Source: Streptomyces megasporus
GTDB taxonomy: Bacteria; Actinomycetota; Actinomycetes; Streptomycetales; Streptomycetaceae
DNA length: 64,000 nt
Assembly: GCF_000718985.1 (NCBI RefSeq)
Contig: NZ_JODL01000006.1
Coordinates: 62,001 to 126,000 of the forward strand
Direction of reading: 5' to 3'
Position numbers and translations under genes: made by a program. The notes beneath the pieces are model-generated. The model did no database searches. It was given only the letters and a program-made list of their open reading frames with translations, and was not told the origin of the DNA. Shown here piece by piece: positions 12,168 to 23,421 of the stretch (within the stretch, counting starts at the first letter, position 1; every line of letters starts with the position of its first letter).

Positions 12168-12193
12168 CGCCCACCGCCCGCGGAAGAACACCA

Positions 12194-12231
12194 CGGCGGG
12201 GTGCCCCGGAGCCTTCCGGGGCACCCCGCCG
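12194..12231 (+). terminator. pheST terminator, perfect 17-bp hairpin
   Basis: Arms 12194-12210 and 12215-12231 pair perfectly around GCCT. It lies 27 bp after the pheT stop and 82 bp before the stop of the convergent dehydrogenase, so it may serve both. Confidence 0.85.
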
Positions 12232-12312
12232 TCGTCGTGCGGTCCGCGCCGTGCGGTCCGGTGGTGGGCGTCGGACGGTCAGGGGGCCCCGACGTCGGCC
12301 ACCGGCCGGGCG

Positions 12313-13173
12313 TCAGTCGTAGGTGTAGAAGCCCGCGCCCGTCTTGCGGCCCAGCCGCCCGGCGTCGACCATCCGCTGGAGCAGCGGCGGGGCGGCGTAC
12401 AGCGGCTCCTTGTACTCCTCGTACATCGAGCGCGCGACCGAGGCGACGGTGTCCAGGCCGATGAGGTCGGAGAGCTTGAGCGGGCCCATGGGGTGGGCGC
12501 AGCCCATCTCCATGCCGTTGTCGATGTCCTCGCGGCCGGCCACGCCCGACTCGAACATCCGGATCGCGGAGAGCAGGTACGGGATCAGCAGCGCGTTGAC
12601 CACGAAGCCCGAGCGGTCCTGGGCGCGGATGGCGTGCTTGCCCAGCAGCTTGGTGACCGTGGCCTCGGCGCGGGCGATGGTCTCGTCGGAGGTGGTCAGC
12701 GCGGGGATCAGCTCGACGAGCTTCTGCACCGGCGCCGGGTTGAAGAAGTGGATGCCGATCACCTGGTCCGGGCGGGAGGTCGCCACGGCCAGCTTCACCA
12801 GCGGGATGGAGGAGGTGTTGGAGGCCAGGATGGCGTCCGGGCGGGTCACCACCTGGTCGAGGATCTGAAAGATCTCGGTCTTGACCTGCTCGTTCTCCAC
12901 GACCGCCTCGATCACCAGGTCGCGGTCGGCGAACTCGCCGAGGTCGGTGGTGAAGGAGAGCCGCTCCAGGGCGGCGTCGCGCTCGGCCTCGCTGATCTTG
13001 CCGCGTGCGGCGGCCTTGTCGAGGGAGTTCACCAGGCGGGTGCGCCCTATCTCCAGGGCCTCGCCGGTGGTCTCGGCGACCTTGACCTCCAGGCCGGACC
13101 GCGCGCACACTTCGGCGATCCCCGAGCCCATCTGGCCGCAGCCCACAACTCCGACGCGTTCGATGTCGGTCAC
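12313..13173 (-). CDS. 3-hydroxyacyl-CoA (3-hydroxybutyryl-CoA) dehydrogenase
   Basis: A 286-residue single-domain-pair enzyme. The Rossmann motif is GVVGCGQMGSG at residues 8-18. The catalytic-region signature is SNTSSIPL and HFFNPAPVQKLVELI, and the C-terminal helical domain contains GFVVNALLIPYL and MGCAHPMGPLKLSDLIGLD. It oxidises (S)-3-hydroxyacyl-CoA to 3-ketoacyl-CoA with NAD, or the reverse. Hbd and PaaH family members are the closest type; fatty acid, butyrate or PHB metabolism are possible roles. It is a lone gene, convergent with pheT and divergent from the GHL10 gene. Confidence 0.93.
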   Translation of the reverse strand: MTDIERVGVVGCGQMGSGIAEVCARSGLEVKVAETTGEALEIGRTRLVNSLDKAAARGKISEAERDAALERLSFTTDLGEFADRDLVIEAVVENEQVKTEIFQILDQVVTRPDAILASNTSSIPLVKLAVATSRPDQVIGIHFFNPAPVQKLVELIPALTTSDETIARAEATVTKLLGKHAIRAQDRSGFVVNALLIPYLLSAIRMFESGVAGREDIDNGMEMGCAHPMGPLKLSDLIGLDTVASVARSMYEEYKEPLYAAPPLLQRMVDAGRLGRKTGAGFYTYD

Positions 13174-13480
13174 ATCGTGCCTTTCGCTGATCTACGGGTC
13201 CGTGACGCCGCCCCCGTACGGTTTCGGCCACGGCGCCTCGGCGTCCGACGTTACCCCGCCGCGCGGGGAGGGGGACCGACCGGGGGCGCGAGGCCCGACC
13301 CCTGCCGGCGAACCGGCCGGCGCCGTCGTCGGTGGAGGAGCCGGACGGTGTTCGCGCACGAGGGTGTCAAGAGGACGCGACGGCACGGAGGGAGCGTCCG
13401 CGCCTCCACTACGTGGAGTTGCCACTCGGTCGCTCAGCGCTCATGATCGGGTGAGGTGTCGTCGGCAGGAGGCAGGCAGG
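13174..13480. promoter_or_regulatory. 307-bp divergent intergenic region with an inverted repeat
   Basis: No convincing gene is present between the dehydrogenase (minus) and the GHL10 hydrolase (plus). An exact inverted repeat CTCCAC-TAC-GTGGAG lies at 13404-13418, about 65 bp before the hydrolase start. It could be an operator for that gene or a small hairpin. Confidence 0.45.
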
Positions 13481-14734
13481 ATGGGGCAGCTCTCTCGAAG
13501 GACCTTCAGCGCGGTGGCGGCCGGAGTGCTCTCCGGCACGCTGCTGACCGGAAGCGGGGCCGCGGTGGCGCGGGAGGGGCGGGGCGTGAGCGATCGGTAC
13601 GGGCAGCGCCCCGAACTGCGTGGCATGTGGGTGGCCACCGTCTCCAACATCGACTGGCCGGCGAGGCCCGGACTGAGCGTCGCCGAGCAGCAGGCCCAGT
13701 TGCTGGCCCATCTGGACACGGCGGTCGAGCGCCGCCTCAACACCGTGATCCTCCAGGTGCGGCCCACGGCGGACGCGCTGTGGCCCTCGCGTCACGAGCC
13801 CTGGGCGCAGTACCTCACCGGAACCCAGGGCAAGGACCCCGGCTGGGACCCGCTGGACTTCGCGGTGCGCGAGGCGCACCGCCGCGAGCTGGAGCTGCAC
13901 GCCTGGTTCAACCCGTACCGCGTGGCCAACCACGCCGACCCCGAACGGCTGATCGCGAGCCACCCGGCGCGACGGAACCCCGACTGGGTGGTCCCCTACG
14001 GGGGGAAGCTCTACTACAACCCGGGGCTGCCCGAGGTCCGCCGCTTCGTCCAGGACGCGATGTTCGACGCGGTGGAGCGCTACGACATCGACGCCGTGCA
14101 CTGGGACGACTACTACTACCCGTACCCGGTGGCCGGGGAGACCTTCGACGACGACGAGGCGTACGAGCGGTACGGCGGGGGCTTCGCGGACCGGGCCGAC
14201 TGGCGGCGGCACAACATCGACCTGCTGGTGAGCGAGACGGCCGAGCGGTTGAGGAAGACCAAACCGCGCGTGCGCTTCGGGATCAGCCCGTTCGCCGTGT
14301 GGCGCAACAAGGGCACCGATCCGGAGGGCTCCGACACCCGCGCGGGAGTGGAGACCTACGACGACCTGTACGCCAACACCCGCAAGTGGGTGCGTGAGCG
14401 CTGGATCGACTACATCGTGCCGCAGGTCTACTGGAACATCGGCTTCACCGCCGCCGACTACGCCAAGCTCGTGCCCTGGTGGGTCGACGTGGTGCGGGGC
14501 ACCGGCGTGGAGTTGTACATCGGCGAGGCGCTGTACAAGGTGGCCGACCCGGCCCAGGGTCCGGCCTGGCACGATCCGGCCGAACTCTCCCGGCACCTGA
14601 CGCTCTGCCGGCGGTACCCCGAGGTGCGCGGCAACGTCTACTTCTCGGCGAAGCACGTCGCCGCGGACCCGATCGGGGCGATGACCCGGGTGGTGGAGGA
14701 GCACTACCAGGACCGGGTCCGGCCGCCTCGCTAG
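13481..14734 (+). CDS. Tat-exported GHL10 (DUF187) family glycoside hydrolase-like protein
   Basis: A 417-residue exported protein. Arg6-Arg7 (SRRTFSAVAAG) begins a twin-arginine signal that ends near AVAREG at about 33. The mature part starts RPELRGMWVATVSNIDWP, the hallmark of the GHL10/DUF187 TIM-barrel family, and has LNTVILQVRPTADALWPS, the acidic-site DAVHWDDYYYPYP and WIDYIVPQVYWNIGF. Related proteins act on cell-surface or peptidoglycan-type glycans, but no substrate can be assigned here. The ATG at 13481 follows AGGAGGCAGGCAGG. Confidence 0.88.
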   Translation: MGQLSRRTFSAVAAGVLSGTLLTGSGAAVAREGRGVSDRYGQRPELRGMWVATVSNIDWPARPGLSVAEQQAQLLAHLDTAVERRLNTVILQVRPTADALWPSRHEPWAQYLTGTQGKDPGWDPLDFAVREAHRRELELHAWFNPYRVANHADPERLIASHPARRNPDWVVPYGGKLYYNPGLPEVRRFVQDAMFDAVERYDIDAVHWDDYYYPYPVAGETFDDDEAYERYGGGFADRADWRRHNIDLLVSETAERLRKTKPRVRFGISPFAVWRNKGTDPEGSDTRAGVETYDDLYANTRKWVRERWIDYIVPQVYWNIGFTAADYAKLVPWWVDVVRGTGVELYIGEALYKVADPAQGPAWHDPAELSRHLTLCRRYPEVRGNVYFSAKHVAADPIGAMTRVVEEHYQDRVRPPR

Positions 14735-14768
14735 TCGTCGGTCCTCGCCGGTTCGCCGAGTCCCGTCG

Positions 14769-14972
14769 TCACGGACGTCGGGGCTCGGCGGTGTGGTGGC
14801 GCACCACGGAGTCGGGTCCGGGCGACATCACGGTCTCGTGGCCGTCCTCGAAGCGGACCCGGTACGGCGGCTCGCCGTTCGTCCCCAGCACCTCGACGAT
14901 CTCCGCGATCCTGTCGGGCCGGCCCACCGTCCTGCCGTGGACCAGCAGCAGGTCACCCTCGTTCGCCTGCAT
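14769..14972 (-). CDS. DUF1918 domain-containing protein
   Basis: This is a 67-residue SH3-like small protein. It contains EGDLLLVHGRTVGRPDRIAEIVEVLG and PPYRVRFEDGHETVMSPGPDS, the full length of the DUF1918 family common in actinobacteria. Its function is unknown. It is convergent with the GHL10 gene at 34 bp. Confidence 0.9.
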   Translation of the reverse strand: MQANEGDLLLVHGRTVGRPDRIAEIVEVLGTNGEPPYRVRFEDGHETVMSPGPDSVVRHHTAEPRRP

Positions 14973-15132
14973 TGAACGCCCCTTTCTGCGGCTTTATGTG
15001 GTGTATGCCCGTGTAGGTACCGATTCTAGGTCCGATGGGCGGTTCCGGCGCTTCACGGAACGGTGCGGGGTGCGAGGGACCGACCCGCGGGAACCGTTCG
15101 ACGCGTCCTCCGCCGGATGTCAGACTCGCCCC

Positions 15133-15552
15133 ATGCACGTGCCGTACGAGATCTCCACCGACCCCGCCCGCCTCGACGCCGCCCGCGTCCACCACTGGCT
15201 GTCCACCGACGCCTACTGGGCGCTCGGCCGCAGCCGGGAGAAGCAGGACCGGGCCATCGCCGGGTCGCTCAACTTCGGGGCGTACGACACCGACTCCGGC
15301 GAGCAGGTCGGCTACGCGCGCGTGGTCACCGACCGCGCCACGTTCGCCTGGCTCTGCGACGTCTACGTCGCCCCCGCCGCACGTGGCCGGGGCCTGGGGG
15401 AGGCGCTGGTCGACGCCGTCCTCGACCATCTGGAGCCCCACGGGCTGCGCCGCGTGATGCTGGCGACCGACGACGCGCACGGCCTGTACGAGCGGGTCGG
15501 TTTCCGTCCGATGGACGAGCCGGGGAAGTGGATGGTCCTGGGGGCGCGGTGA
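15133..15552 (+). CDS. GNAT family N-acetyltransferase
   Basis: The protein has 139 residues. The N-terminal DAARVHHWLSTDAYWALGRSREKQDRAI block is typical of a subgroup of small GNATs. The acetyl-CoA-binding motif A is LCDVYVAPAARGRGLGEALVDAVLDH and the C-terminal region is ATDDAHGLYERVGFRPM. The acceptor is unknown. ATG at 15133 lies about 10 bp after CAGACT, a possible -10 box (15121-15126), so the mRNA may be nearly leaderless. Confidence 0.88.
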   Translation: MHVPYEISTDPARLDAARVHHWLSTDAYWALGRSREKQDRAIAGSLNFGAYDTDSGEQVGYARVVTDRATFAWLCDVYVAPAARGRGLGEALVDAVLDHLEPHGLRRVMLATDDAHGLYERVGFRPMDEPGKWMVLGAR

Positions 15553-15690
15553 GCCCGCGGGGGCGCGAGGAGAACCGGGGAGGGAGTCGGGGAAAGAGCA
15601 GGGGAACGGGCTGGAGGAAGAGTCGGGAAAAGGGCCGGAAAGAGGCGCCGCCGGACCGCCGACAAAACGGCTCCACGGCTCTACCATCCG

Positions 15691-17386
<1,696 letters not shown>

Positions 17387-17432
17387 GCGCCCCGCACGCG
17401 GGGAACGGCGAGACGACGAACGGAGAGAAACT

Positions 17433-18584
17433 GTGAGCGTGACCGCGGCGAAGGGATTCACGGCGGCGGGCATCGCCGCCGGGATCAAGGAGAACGGCAA
17501 CCCCGACCTGGCCCTGGTCGTCAACAACGGGCCGCGTCTGGCCGCCGCCGGCGTGTTCACCTCCAACCGCGTCAAGGCCGCCCCGGTGCTGTGGTCCGAG
17601 CAGGTCCTCAAGGGCGGCCTGGTCTCGGCGGTCGTCCTCAACTCCGGCGGCGCCAACGCCTGCACCGGGCCGGCCGGCTTCCAGGACACCCACGCGACCG
17701 CCGAGAAAGCGGCCGAGGTCCTCGGCCACAGCGCCGGCGAGGTGGCGGTCTGCTCCACCGGCCTGATCGGGGTCCGGCTGCCGATGGACAAGCTGCTGCC
17801 GGGGGTCGAGCAGGCCGCGAAGGCGCTCTCCGCGCACGGGGGAGAGAAGGCCGCCATCGCCATCAAGACCACCGACACCGTCCACAAGACCGCCGTCGCC
17901 GAGGGCAACGGCTGGGTCGTGGGCGGCATGGCCAAGGGCGCGGGCATGCTCGCCCCCGGCCTGGCCACCATGCTGGTCGTCCTCACCACCGACGCCGACG
18001 TGGACGGCCCCACGCTCGACAGGACGCTGCGCGGCGCGACCCGCACCACCTTCGACCGGATCGACTCCGACGGCTGCATGTCCACCAACGACACCGTGCT
18101 GCTGCTGGCCTCCGGCGCCTCCGGCGTGACCCCGCAGGAGACGGAGTTCGCCGAGGCCGTCCGCACCGTCTGCGCCGACCTGGCACGGCAGCTCATCGGC
18201 GACGCCGAGGGAGCCTCCAAGGACATCCGCATCGAGGTGATCAACGCGGCCACCGAGGACGACGCCGTGGAGGTCGGCCGCAGCATCGCCCGCAACAACC
18301 TCCTCAAGTGCGCCGTCCACGGAGAGGACCCCAACTGGGGCCGGGTGCTCTCCGCCATCGGCACCACCTCCGCCGCCTTCGAACCCGACCGGCTGAACGT
18401 CGCCATCAACGGCGTGTGGGTGTGCCGGAACGGCTCCGTCGGCGAGGACCGCGAACTGGTGGACATGCGCTACCGCGAGGTGCGCATCACCGCCGACCTG
18501 GCCGCGGGCGACGCCTCCGCCGTCGTCTGGACCAACGACCTCACCGCCGACTACGTCCACGAGAACAGCGCCTATTCCTCATGA
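17433..18584 (+). CDS. argJ: glutamate N-acetyltransferase / amino-acid N-acetyltransferase
   Basis: The protein has 383 residues. ArgJ transfers acetyl from N-acetylornithine to glutamate, recycling the acetyl group; some enzymes also use acetyl-CoA. The autoproteolytic site is visible as Ala178-Thr179 in [14 protein letters not shown], giving alpha and beta chains with Thr179 as nucleophile. Other marks are [20 protein letters not shown] and [20 protein letters not shown] at 17433 follows GGAGAGAAA. It starts 46 bp after argC, and the stop overlaps argB (ATGA). Confidence 0.96.
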   Translation: MSVTAAKGFTAAGIAAGIKENGNPDLALVVNNGPRLAAAGVFTSNRVKAAPVLWSEQVLKGGLVSAVVLNSGGANACTGPAGFQDTHATAEKAAEVLGHSAGEVAVCSTGLIGVRLPMDKLLPGVEQAAKALSAHGGEKAAIAIKTTDTVHKTAVAEGNGWVVGGMAKGAGMLAPGLATMLVVLTTDADVDGPTLDRTLRGATRTTFDRIDSDGCMSTNDTVLLLASGASGVTPQETEFAEAVRTVCADLARQLIGDAEGASKDIRIEVINAATEDDAVEVGRSIARNNLLKCAVHGEDPNWGRVLSAIGTTSAAFEPDRLNVAINGVWVCRNGSVGEDRELVDMRYREVRITADLAAGDASAVVWTNDLTADYVHENSAYSS

Positions 18585-19489
18585 GCACCCGTAAACACAA
18601 GGTCCTGCCCAAGGCCGAGACCCTCATCGAGGCCCTGCCCTGGCTGACCCGCCACCACGGAAAGACGGTCGTCGTCAAGTTCGGCGGCAACGCCATGGTC
18701 GACGAGGAGCTGAAAGCCGCCTTCGCCCAGGACGTGGTCTTTTTGCGGCACGCCGGACTCAAGCCGGTCGTCGTCCACGGCGGCGGCCCGCAGATCAACG
18801 CCCACCTCGACAAGCTGGGGCTGGTCTCGGAGTTCAAGGCCGGCCTGCGGGTCACCACCGACGAGGCGATGGACGTCGTGCGGATGGTGCTGGCCGGTCA
18901 GGTGCAGCGCGAGCTGGTCGGCCTCCTCAACCGGCACGGCCCCATCGCCGTCGGCATGACCGGCGAGGACGCGCACACCATGACCGCCACCAAGCGCTAC
19001 GCCGAGATGGACGGCGAACGGGTGGACATCGGCCGGGTCGGGGAGATCACCGAGGTCGACACGGGCGCCGTCCAGGCGCTGCTGGACGACGGCCGCATCC
19101 CGGTGATCTCCTCCATCGCCCGCAGCGCCGACGACGGCGACGGCAACGGGGTCTACAACATCAACGCCGACCTCGCCGCCGCCGCGCTCGCCGCCGCCCT
19201 CGGTGCCGAGACGCTGATCGTCCTCACCGACGTCGAGGGGCTGTACGCGGACTGGCCGAACAGCGACGAGGTGATCAGCCGACTCACCGCGAGCGAGCTG
19301 GAGAAGCTGCTGCCGGACCTGGCCAGCGGAATGGTCCCCAAGATGGAGGGCTGTCTGCACGCCGTGCGCAACGGCGTCAACACCGCCCGCGTCCTCGACG
19401 GGCGCGTCCAGCACTCCATCCTGCTGGAGATCTTCACCGACGAGGGCATCGGAACCATGATCGTGCCGGACGAGGGGGAACGGGAATGA
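18581..19489 (+). CDS. argB: acetylglutamate kinase
   Basis: The 302-residue kinase phosphorylates N-acetylglutamate, the usual arginine-feedback step of the linear/cyclic pathway. The amino acid kinase motifs are [23 protein letters not shown], and [18 protein letters not shown] with LTDVEGLY and [14 protein letters not shown] 20-residue N-terminal helix ([16 protein letters not shown]) like that of arginine-sensitive hexameric enzymes is present. Its ATG overlaps the argJ stop and its stop overlaps the argD start, so translation is coupled on both sides. Confidence 0.96.
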   Translation: MSTRKHKVLPKAETLIEALPWLTRHHGKTVVVKFGGNAMVDEELKAAFAQDVVFLRHAGLKPVVVHGGGPQINAHLDKLGLVSEFKAGLRVTTDEAMDVVRMVLAGQVQRELVGLLNRHGPIAVGMTGEDAHTMTATKRYAEMDGERVDIGRVGEITEVDTGAVQALLDDGRIPVISSIARSADDGDGNGVYNINADLAAAALAAALGAETLIVLTDVEGLYADWPNSDEVISRLTASELEKLLPDLASGMVPKMEGCLHAVRNGVNTARVLDGRVQHSILLEIFTDEGIGTMIVPDEGERE

Positions 19490-20736
19490 GCACCGCCGAC
19501 AGCACCGCCGATACCGCTGACACCGCCGACGGCACCGGCGAGACCGCCAACGCGCGCCTCACCCGGCGCTGGCGGGGCGCGCTGATGGACAACTACGGCA
19601 CCCCCAGCGTCCCGATCACCCGCGGGGAGGGCGCCCGGCTGTGGGACGCCGACGGCAGGGAGTACCTGGACTTCGTCGGCGGCATCGCCGTCAACTCCCT
19701 GGGCACCGGGCACCCGGCGGTCGTGCGGGCCGTCTCCGAGCAGATCGCCACGCTCGGCCACGTCTCCAACCTGTTCATCGCCGAGCCCCCGGTCGCCCTG
19801 GCCGAACGGCTGCTGGGCCTCTTCGGCCGGCCGGGCCGCGTCTACTTCTCCAACTCCGGCGCGGAGGCCGTCGAGGCCGCCTTCAAGATCGGCCGCCGGA
19901 CCGGACGCACGCACATGGTCGCCACCGTCGGCGGCTTCCACGGCCGCACCATGGGCGCCCTGGCGCTGACCGGCCAGTCCGCCAAGCGCGACCCCTTCCT
20001 GCCGCTGCCGGGCGAGGTCACCCACGTCCCCTACGGCGACGTCGCCGCGCTGCGCGAGGCCGTCACCGAGGAGACGGCCCTGGTGATCCTGGAACCGATC
20101 CAGGGCGAGATGGGCGTCGTCGTCCCGCCCGAGGGCTATCTGGCCGCGGCCCGCGAGATCACCGCCGCCACCGGCACCCTGCTGGTGCTCGACGAGATCC
20201 AGACGGGCATCGGACGCACCGGCCACTGGTTCGCCTGCCAGGAACAGGGCGTCGAGCCGGACGTCGTCACCCTCGCCAAGGGGCTGGGAGCCGGACTGCC
20301 CATCGGCGCCACGGTCGCCTTCGGGGCGGCGGCCGAGCTGCTGGCGCCCGGCCAGCACGGCTCCACCTTCGGCGGCAACCCGGTGTCCTGCGCGGCGGCG
20401 CTCGCCGTCCTGGACACCATCGCCGACGAGGGCCTCCTCGACCACGTCAAGCGTGTCGGCGGCCGGCTGCGCGAGGCCGTCCGGGCGTTGGGCCACCCGT
20501 TGGTGGACCAGGTCCGCGGCGCGGGGCTGCTGCTGGGTATCGTACTGACCGAACCCGTCGCGCCTCGGGTGCAGCAGGCGGCCCAGGACGCGGGCTTCCT
20601 GGTGAACGCGTGCGCCCCGGACGTCGTTCGGCTCGCCCCGCCCCTGATCATCGGCGAGGACGAGGTGGACGCGCTGGTCCGTGCCCTCCCCGACGTCCTC
20701 GACGCCGCCCACGGGATCCGACGAGCCGGAGATTGA
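19486..20736 (+). CDS. argD: acetylornithine aminotransferase
   Basis: A 416-residue class III PLP aminotransferase that converts N-acetylglutamate semialdehyde to N-acetylornithine. The motifs [44 protein letters not shown] and the Lys265 Schiff-base site [13 protein letters not shown] are intact. The first 20 residues are a low-complexity [13 protein letters not shown] stretch not seen in the core family, built of short ACCGCC repeats. The ATG overlaps the argB stop, and argR follows 7 bp after its stop. Confidence 0.95.
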   Translation: MSTADSTADTADTADGTGETANARLTRRWRGALMDNYGTPSVPITRGEGARLWDADGREYLDFVGGIAVNSLGTGHPAVVRAVSEQIATLGHVSNLFIAEPPVALAERLLGLFGRPGRVYFSNSGAEAVEAAFKIGRRTGRTHMVATVGGFHGRTMGALALTGQSAKRDPFLPLPGEVTHVPYGDVAALREAVTEETALVILEPIQGEMGVVVPPEGYLAAAREITAATGTLLVLDEIQTGIGRTGHWFACQEQGVEPDVVTLAKGLGAGLPIGATVAFGAAAELLAPGQHGSTFGGNPVSCAAALAVLDTIADEGLLDHVKRVGGRLREAVRALGHPLVDQVRGAGLLLGIVLTEPVAPRVQQAAQDAGFLVNACAPDVVRLAPPLIIGEDEVDALVRALPDVLDAAHGIRRAGD

Positions 20737-20743
20737 CGAGACG

Positions 20744-21298
20744 ATGACCGAGGCGCAGGAGAACAACCACGGGGGACCGGCCGTACCCCACACGCGTACG
20801 GCCCGGCACCGCCGGATCGTGGAGATCCTCGGCCGTGAGCCGGTCCGCTCCCAGAGCCAGCTCGCCAAGCTCCTCGCCGACGACGGGCTGAGCGTCACCC
20901 AGGCGACGCTCAGCCGGGACCTCGACGAACTGGGCGCGGTGAAGATCCGCAACACCGGCGGCGAGCTGATCTACGCCGTGCCCGGCGAGGGCGGCGACCG
21001 CACCCCCCGGGCCCCGCTGGGGGAGTCCGCGAGCGAGGCCCGGATGGCGCGGCTGGCGGGCGAACTGCTCATCTCCGCCGAGGCCTCGGCCAACCTCGTG
21101 GTCCTGCGCACTCCGCCCGGCGCCGCCCAGTTCCTCGCCTCGGCCATCGACCAGGCGGAGGTCCACGAGATCATCGGCACCATCGCGGGCGACGACACCG
21201 TGCTGCTGATCAGCCGTCACCCCACCGGCGGCCAGGCCCTGGCCGACCACCTGCTGCGCCTGGCGCAGCGGAACTCCCCGCAGCGGAACGCCAACTAG
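20744..21298 (+). CDS. argR: arginine repressor ArgR
   Basis: A 184-residue regulator. The N-terminal winged helix is at about 18-80 ([29 protein letters not shown] with the Ser-Arg recognition motif). The C-terminal oligomerisation/arginine-binding domain has [20 protein letters not shown] and [15 protein letters not shown]. In family members arginine promotes hexamer binding to ARG boxes, here predicted before argC and argG. It is last in argCJBDR and so probably autoregulated. Confidence 0.96.
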   Translation: MTEAQENNHGGPAVPHTRTARHRRIVEILGREPVRSQSQLAKLLADDGLSVTQATLSRDLDELGAVKIRNTGGELIYAVPGEGGDRTPRAPLGESASEARMARLAGELLISAEASANLVVLRTPPGAAQFLASAIDQAEVHEIIGTIAGDDTVLLISRHPTGGQALADHLLRLAQRNSPQRNAN

Positions 21299-21320
21299 CC
21301 GGCGGGGCACGGGAATCGGG

Positions 21321-21343
21321 CGGAGCCTCTCCGGCCGGCTCCG
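21321..21343. terminator. weak hairpin between argR and a convergent GNAT gene
   Basis: CGGAGCC (21321-21327) pairs with GGCTCCG (21337-21343) around a 9-nt loop, 23 bp after the argR stop and 23 bp before the convergent stop. No T-run is present. Confidence 0.4.
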
Positions 21344-21365
21344 GGGCACGCCGTCCGGCGTTCTC

Positions 21366-21914
21366 TCAGGACGCGGTCTTCCACTCCTCGGCCAGCAGCG
21401 CCCAGACCTGGAGGTCGTGACGCCGCCCGCCCAGGGCGAACACGCCACGCAGGGTGCCCTCGTGCGTCATGCCCAGCCGCTGGGCCACCGCGATGCTCGG
21501 GGTGTTCTCGGGGGAGACCAACCACTCCACCCGGTGCATGCCGCGGGCGCCGACCGCCCAGTCGATCATGCGACGGGCGGCGGTGGTGACCAGACCGCGT
21601 CCCCGCGCCTCGGGGGCGAGCCAGGCCCCCAGTTCGCAGGAGCCCCCCTCGGCGTCGAACAGCCGGAACATCATGCCGCCGACCAGCGCGCCGTCGAGCC
21701 GGATGCCGTAGAGGCGACCCTGGTCGGCGGCCTGCTTGTCGGCGTAGCGCTGGAGGAAGGCCCGCGCGGACTCGGTGTCGACGACGGAGCGCGCCCACGG
21801 CAGCCAGGGGGCGAGGTGGTCGCGCGCCCGGTCGGTGTGCGCGGCGAACTCCGCCGCCTGCCAGGGCTCCAGGGGGCGCAGTTCCGCCCCGTCGCCGAGC
21901 GGGGTGCTGAGCAT
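21366..21914 (-). CDS. RimJ/RimL-type GNAT acetyltransferase
   Basis: The protein has 182 residues and begins MLSTPLGDGAELRPLEPWQAAEF. The GNAT acetyl-CoA site is CELGAWLAPEARGRGLVTTAARRMIDWA, followed by HRVEWLVSPENTPSIAVAQRLGMTHEGTLRG, characteristic of ribosomal-protein-serine acetyltransferase relatives. The substrate is unknown. ATG at 21914 follows CCGAGGAGTCCCC on the minus strand. Confidence 0.9.
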   Translation of the reverse strand: MLSTPLGDGAELRPLEPWQAAEFAAHTDRARDHLAPWLPWARSVVDTESARAFLQRYADKQAADQGRLYGIRLDGALVGGMMFRLFDAEGGSCELGAWLAPEARGRGLVTTAARRMIDWAVGARGMHRVEWLVSPENTPSIAVAQRLGMTHEGTLRGVFALGGRRHDLQVWALLAEEWKTAS

Positions 21915-22223
21915 GGGGACTCCTCGGGGTCGCGGTGGGCACCGCCGTCGGCGGCCGTGGCGACCGGGGCGCGGTCGGGGTGCGGTGATCGGTGCGCTGT
22001 CACGGTAACCACCTCCGCCGTGCGGCACCATCGGGTACGGCCGTGCCCGTCCCGGTCCGGACGTCTCGGTCCGAACGGCGCTGCTCCGGGCGCCGCCCCG
22101 GACGGCGCGTCGGCAGCCGGGTGAGCACCGGAGCGGCGCCGTCCGTGTGCTCGTCCGCGCCGTCCGGTGGAAGGTTTCCCCACGCCCGTCCGTCCCGCCG
22201 CGCGGGGGAGTCCCGTCGGATGG

Positions 22224-22811
22224 TCACGCGGGGGTGGGCGGCAGGGGCAGGGGTAGGCCGGGGAGGCCGTCGATGCTGGTGGCGATGTGCTCCTTCTTGT
22301 GGAAGTAGGCGTCCAGGGTCTCGTCCGTCTCACGCGCGAAGCGGGAGCCGTGGAGCGGACGGTCGCCTTCGTAGGTCATCAGGGGGACGGCGTACCCGCA
22401 GGTGTCGCGGATCAGCTCGGCGGTGACGACGACGATCGCGCGCAGGCCGTGCCGGCTGTGGTCGATGTCGGGGAAGTGGGCGAGCAGCTCGTTCCACCGC
22501 GGGTCGTCGCGGAAGACGGGCTCGCCGCGGCCGTGGACGCGCACGATGTCGGGCGGCCCGGAGAAGGCGCACCACATCAGGGTGATCCGACCGTTCTCCC
22601 GCAGGTGGGCGATGGTCTCGGCGTTGGAGCCGGCGAAGTCCAGGTAGGCGACGGTGCGCTCGTCGAGGACGGCGAGGGAGCCCGTCAGCCCCTTGGGGGA
22701 GAGGTTGATCGTGCCGTCCTCGGACAGGGGCGCGGTGGCGGTGAAGAAGACGGGCTGTGCCTCGATGAACTTCCGCAGGCGGCCCTCTATGCGGTCGTGT
22801 GTCTTTCCCAT
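22224..22811 (-). CDS. pyridoxamine 5'-phosphate oxidase family (FMN-binding split-barrel) protein
   Basis: The 195-residue protein begins MGKTHDRIEGRLRKFIEAQPVFFTATAPLSEDGTINLSPKG. The PAP2-like PNPOx fold signs are VAYLDFAGSNAETIAHLRENGRITLMWCAFSGPPDIVRVHGRG. The family binds FMN or F420; the reaction is unknown. The C-terminus is Pro/Leu-rich (LPGLPLPLPPTPA). It is divergent from the DUF488 gene, with starts only 60 bp apart, so the promoters must overlap. Confidence 0.88.
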   Translation of the reverse strand: MGKTHDRIEGRLRKFIEAQPVFFTATAPLSEDGTINLSPKGLTGSLAVLDERTVAYLDFAGSNAETIAHLRENGRITLMWCAFSGPPDIVRVHGRGEPVFRDDPRWNELLAHFPDIDHSRHGLRAIVVVTAELIRDTCGYAVPLMTYEGDRPLHGSRFARETDETLDAYFHKKEHIATSIDGLPGLPLPLPPTPA

Positions 22812-22871
22812 GTCCACATCATGTCCGGGCGTGCGCGTGCGCGGTGGGGGATTCGGACGCAGGCTGGGGTC

Positions 22872-23261
22872 ATGGGAGTCACGGGAGAACGCTTCGAGGT
22901 ACGGGTGCGCCGGGTGTACGAGGAGGCCGCGCCCGACGACGGGAAACGGGTGCTGGTGGACCGGCTGTGGCCGCGCGGTCTGGCGAAGGAGAGGGCCGAG
23001 CTGGACGAGTGGGTCAAGGACGTCGCCCCCTCGGACGGACTGCGCCGCTGGTACGGGCACGACTCCGATCGCCACGCGGAGTTCGTCGAGCGCTACCGGG
23101 CGGAGCTGGCCGAGCCCGAGCGGCACGAGGCGGTGGAGCGGCTGCGGGAACTGGCCGGGGACGCGCCGCTGACCCTGCTGACGGCGACCAGGGAGGTGGA
23201 CCGCAGCCACCTCCCGGTCCTGGCCGAGGTGCTGCGGAACACCCCGGACCCGACCGGCTGA
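22872..23261 (+). CDS. DUF488 family protein
   Basis: The 129-residue protein contains [44 protein letters not shown] and [22 protein letters not shown], the classic DUF488 (YeaO-like) signature. The function is unknown. ATG at 22872 has weak ribosome-binding sequence GGCTGGGG. It stands between the two arginine blocks and is unrelated to them. Confidence 0.9.
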   Translation: MGVTGERFEVRVRRVYEEAAPDDGKRVLVDRLWPRGLAKERAELDEWVKDVAPSDGLRRWYGHDSDRHAEFVERYRAELAEPERHEAVERLRELAGDAPLTLLTATREVDRSHLPVLAEVLRNTPDPTG

Positions 23262-23375
23262 GCCGGACCGGCGCCCGAGCGGCACGGGTCGGGCCGCGTT
23301 CCGCCCCGGCGCGCTCACCGCGCCGACCGGCGGTCCCGCGCCGGCGAGGCCGTCCTTTGACGAACCATACGGTGG

Positions 23376-23412
23376 AGTGCATACTTATGCCAGTCGCCGT
23401 ATGCATCGTAAG
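23376..23412 (+). promoter_or_regulatory. ARG-box-like tandem operator upstream of argG
   Basis: AGTGCATACTTATGCCAG (23376-23393) is a good palindromic ARG box, and CGTATGCATCGTAA (23398-23411) is a second half-overlapping site. The second abuts the ribosome-binding site AAGGAG (23410-23415), so ArgR could block both promoter and ribosome access. Confidence 0.8.
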
Positions 23413-23421
23413 GAGCCCTCC

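Noticed and set aside
15553..15690. Short coding region in the purine-rich gap before the phosphatase-like gene.
   Set aside because: The frame gives Arg/Glu/Gly-rich translation without start context; treated as spacer.
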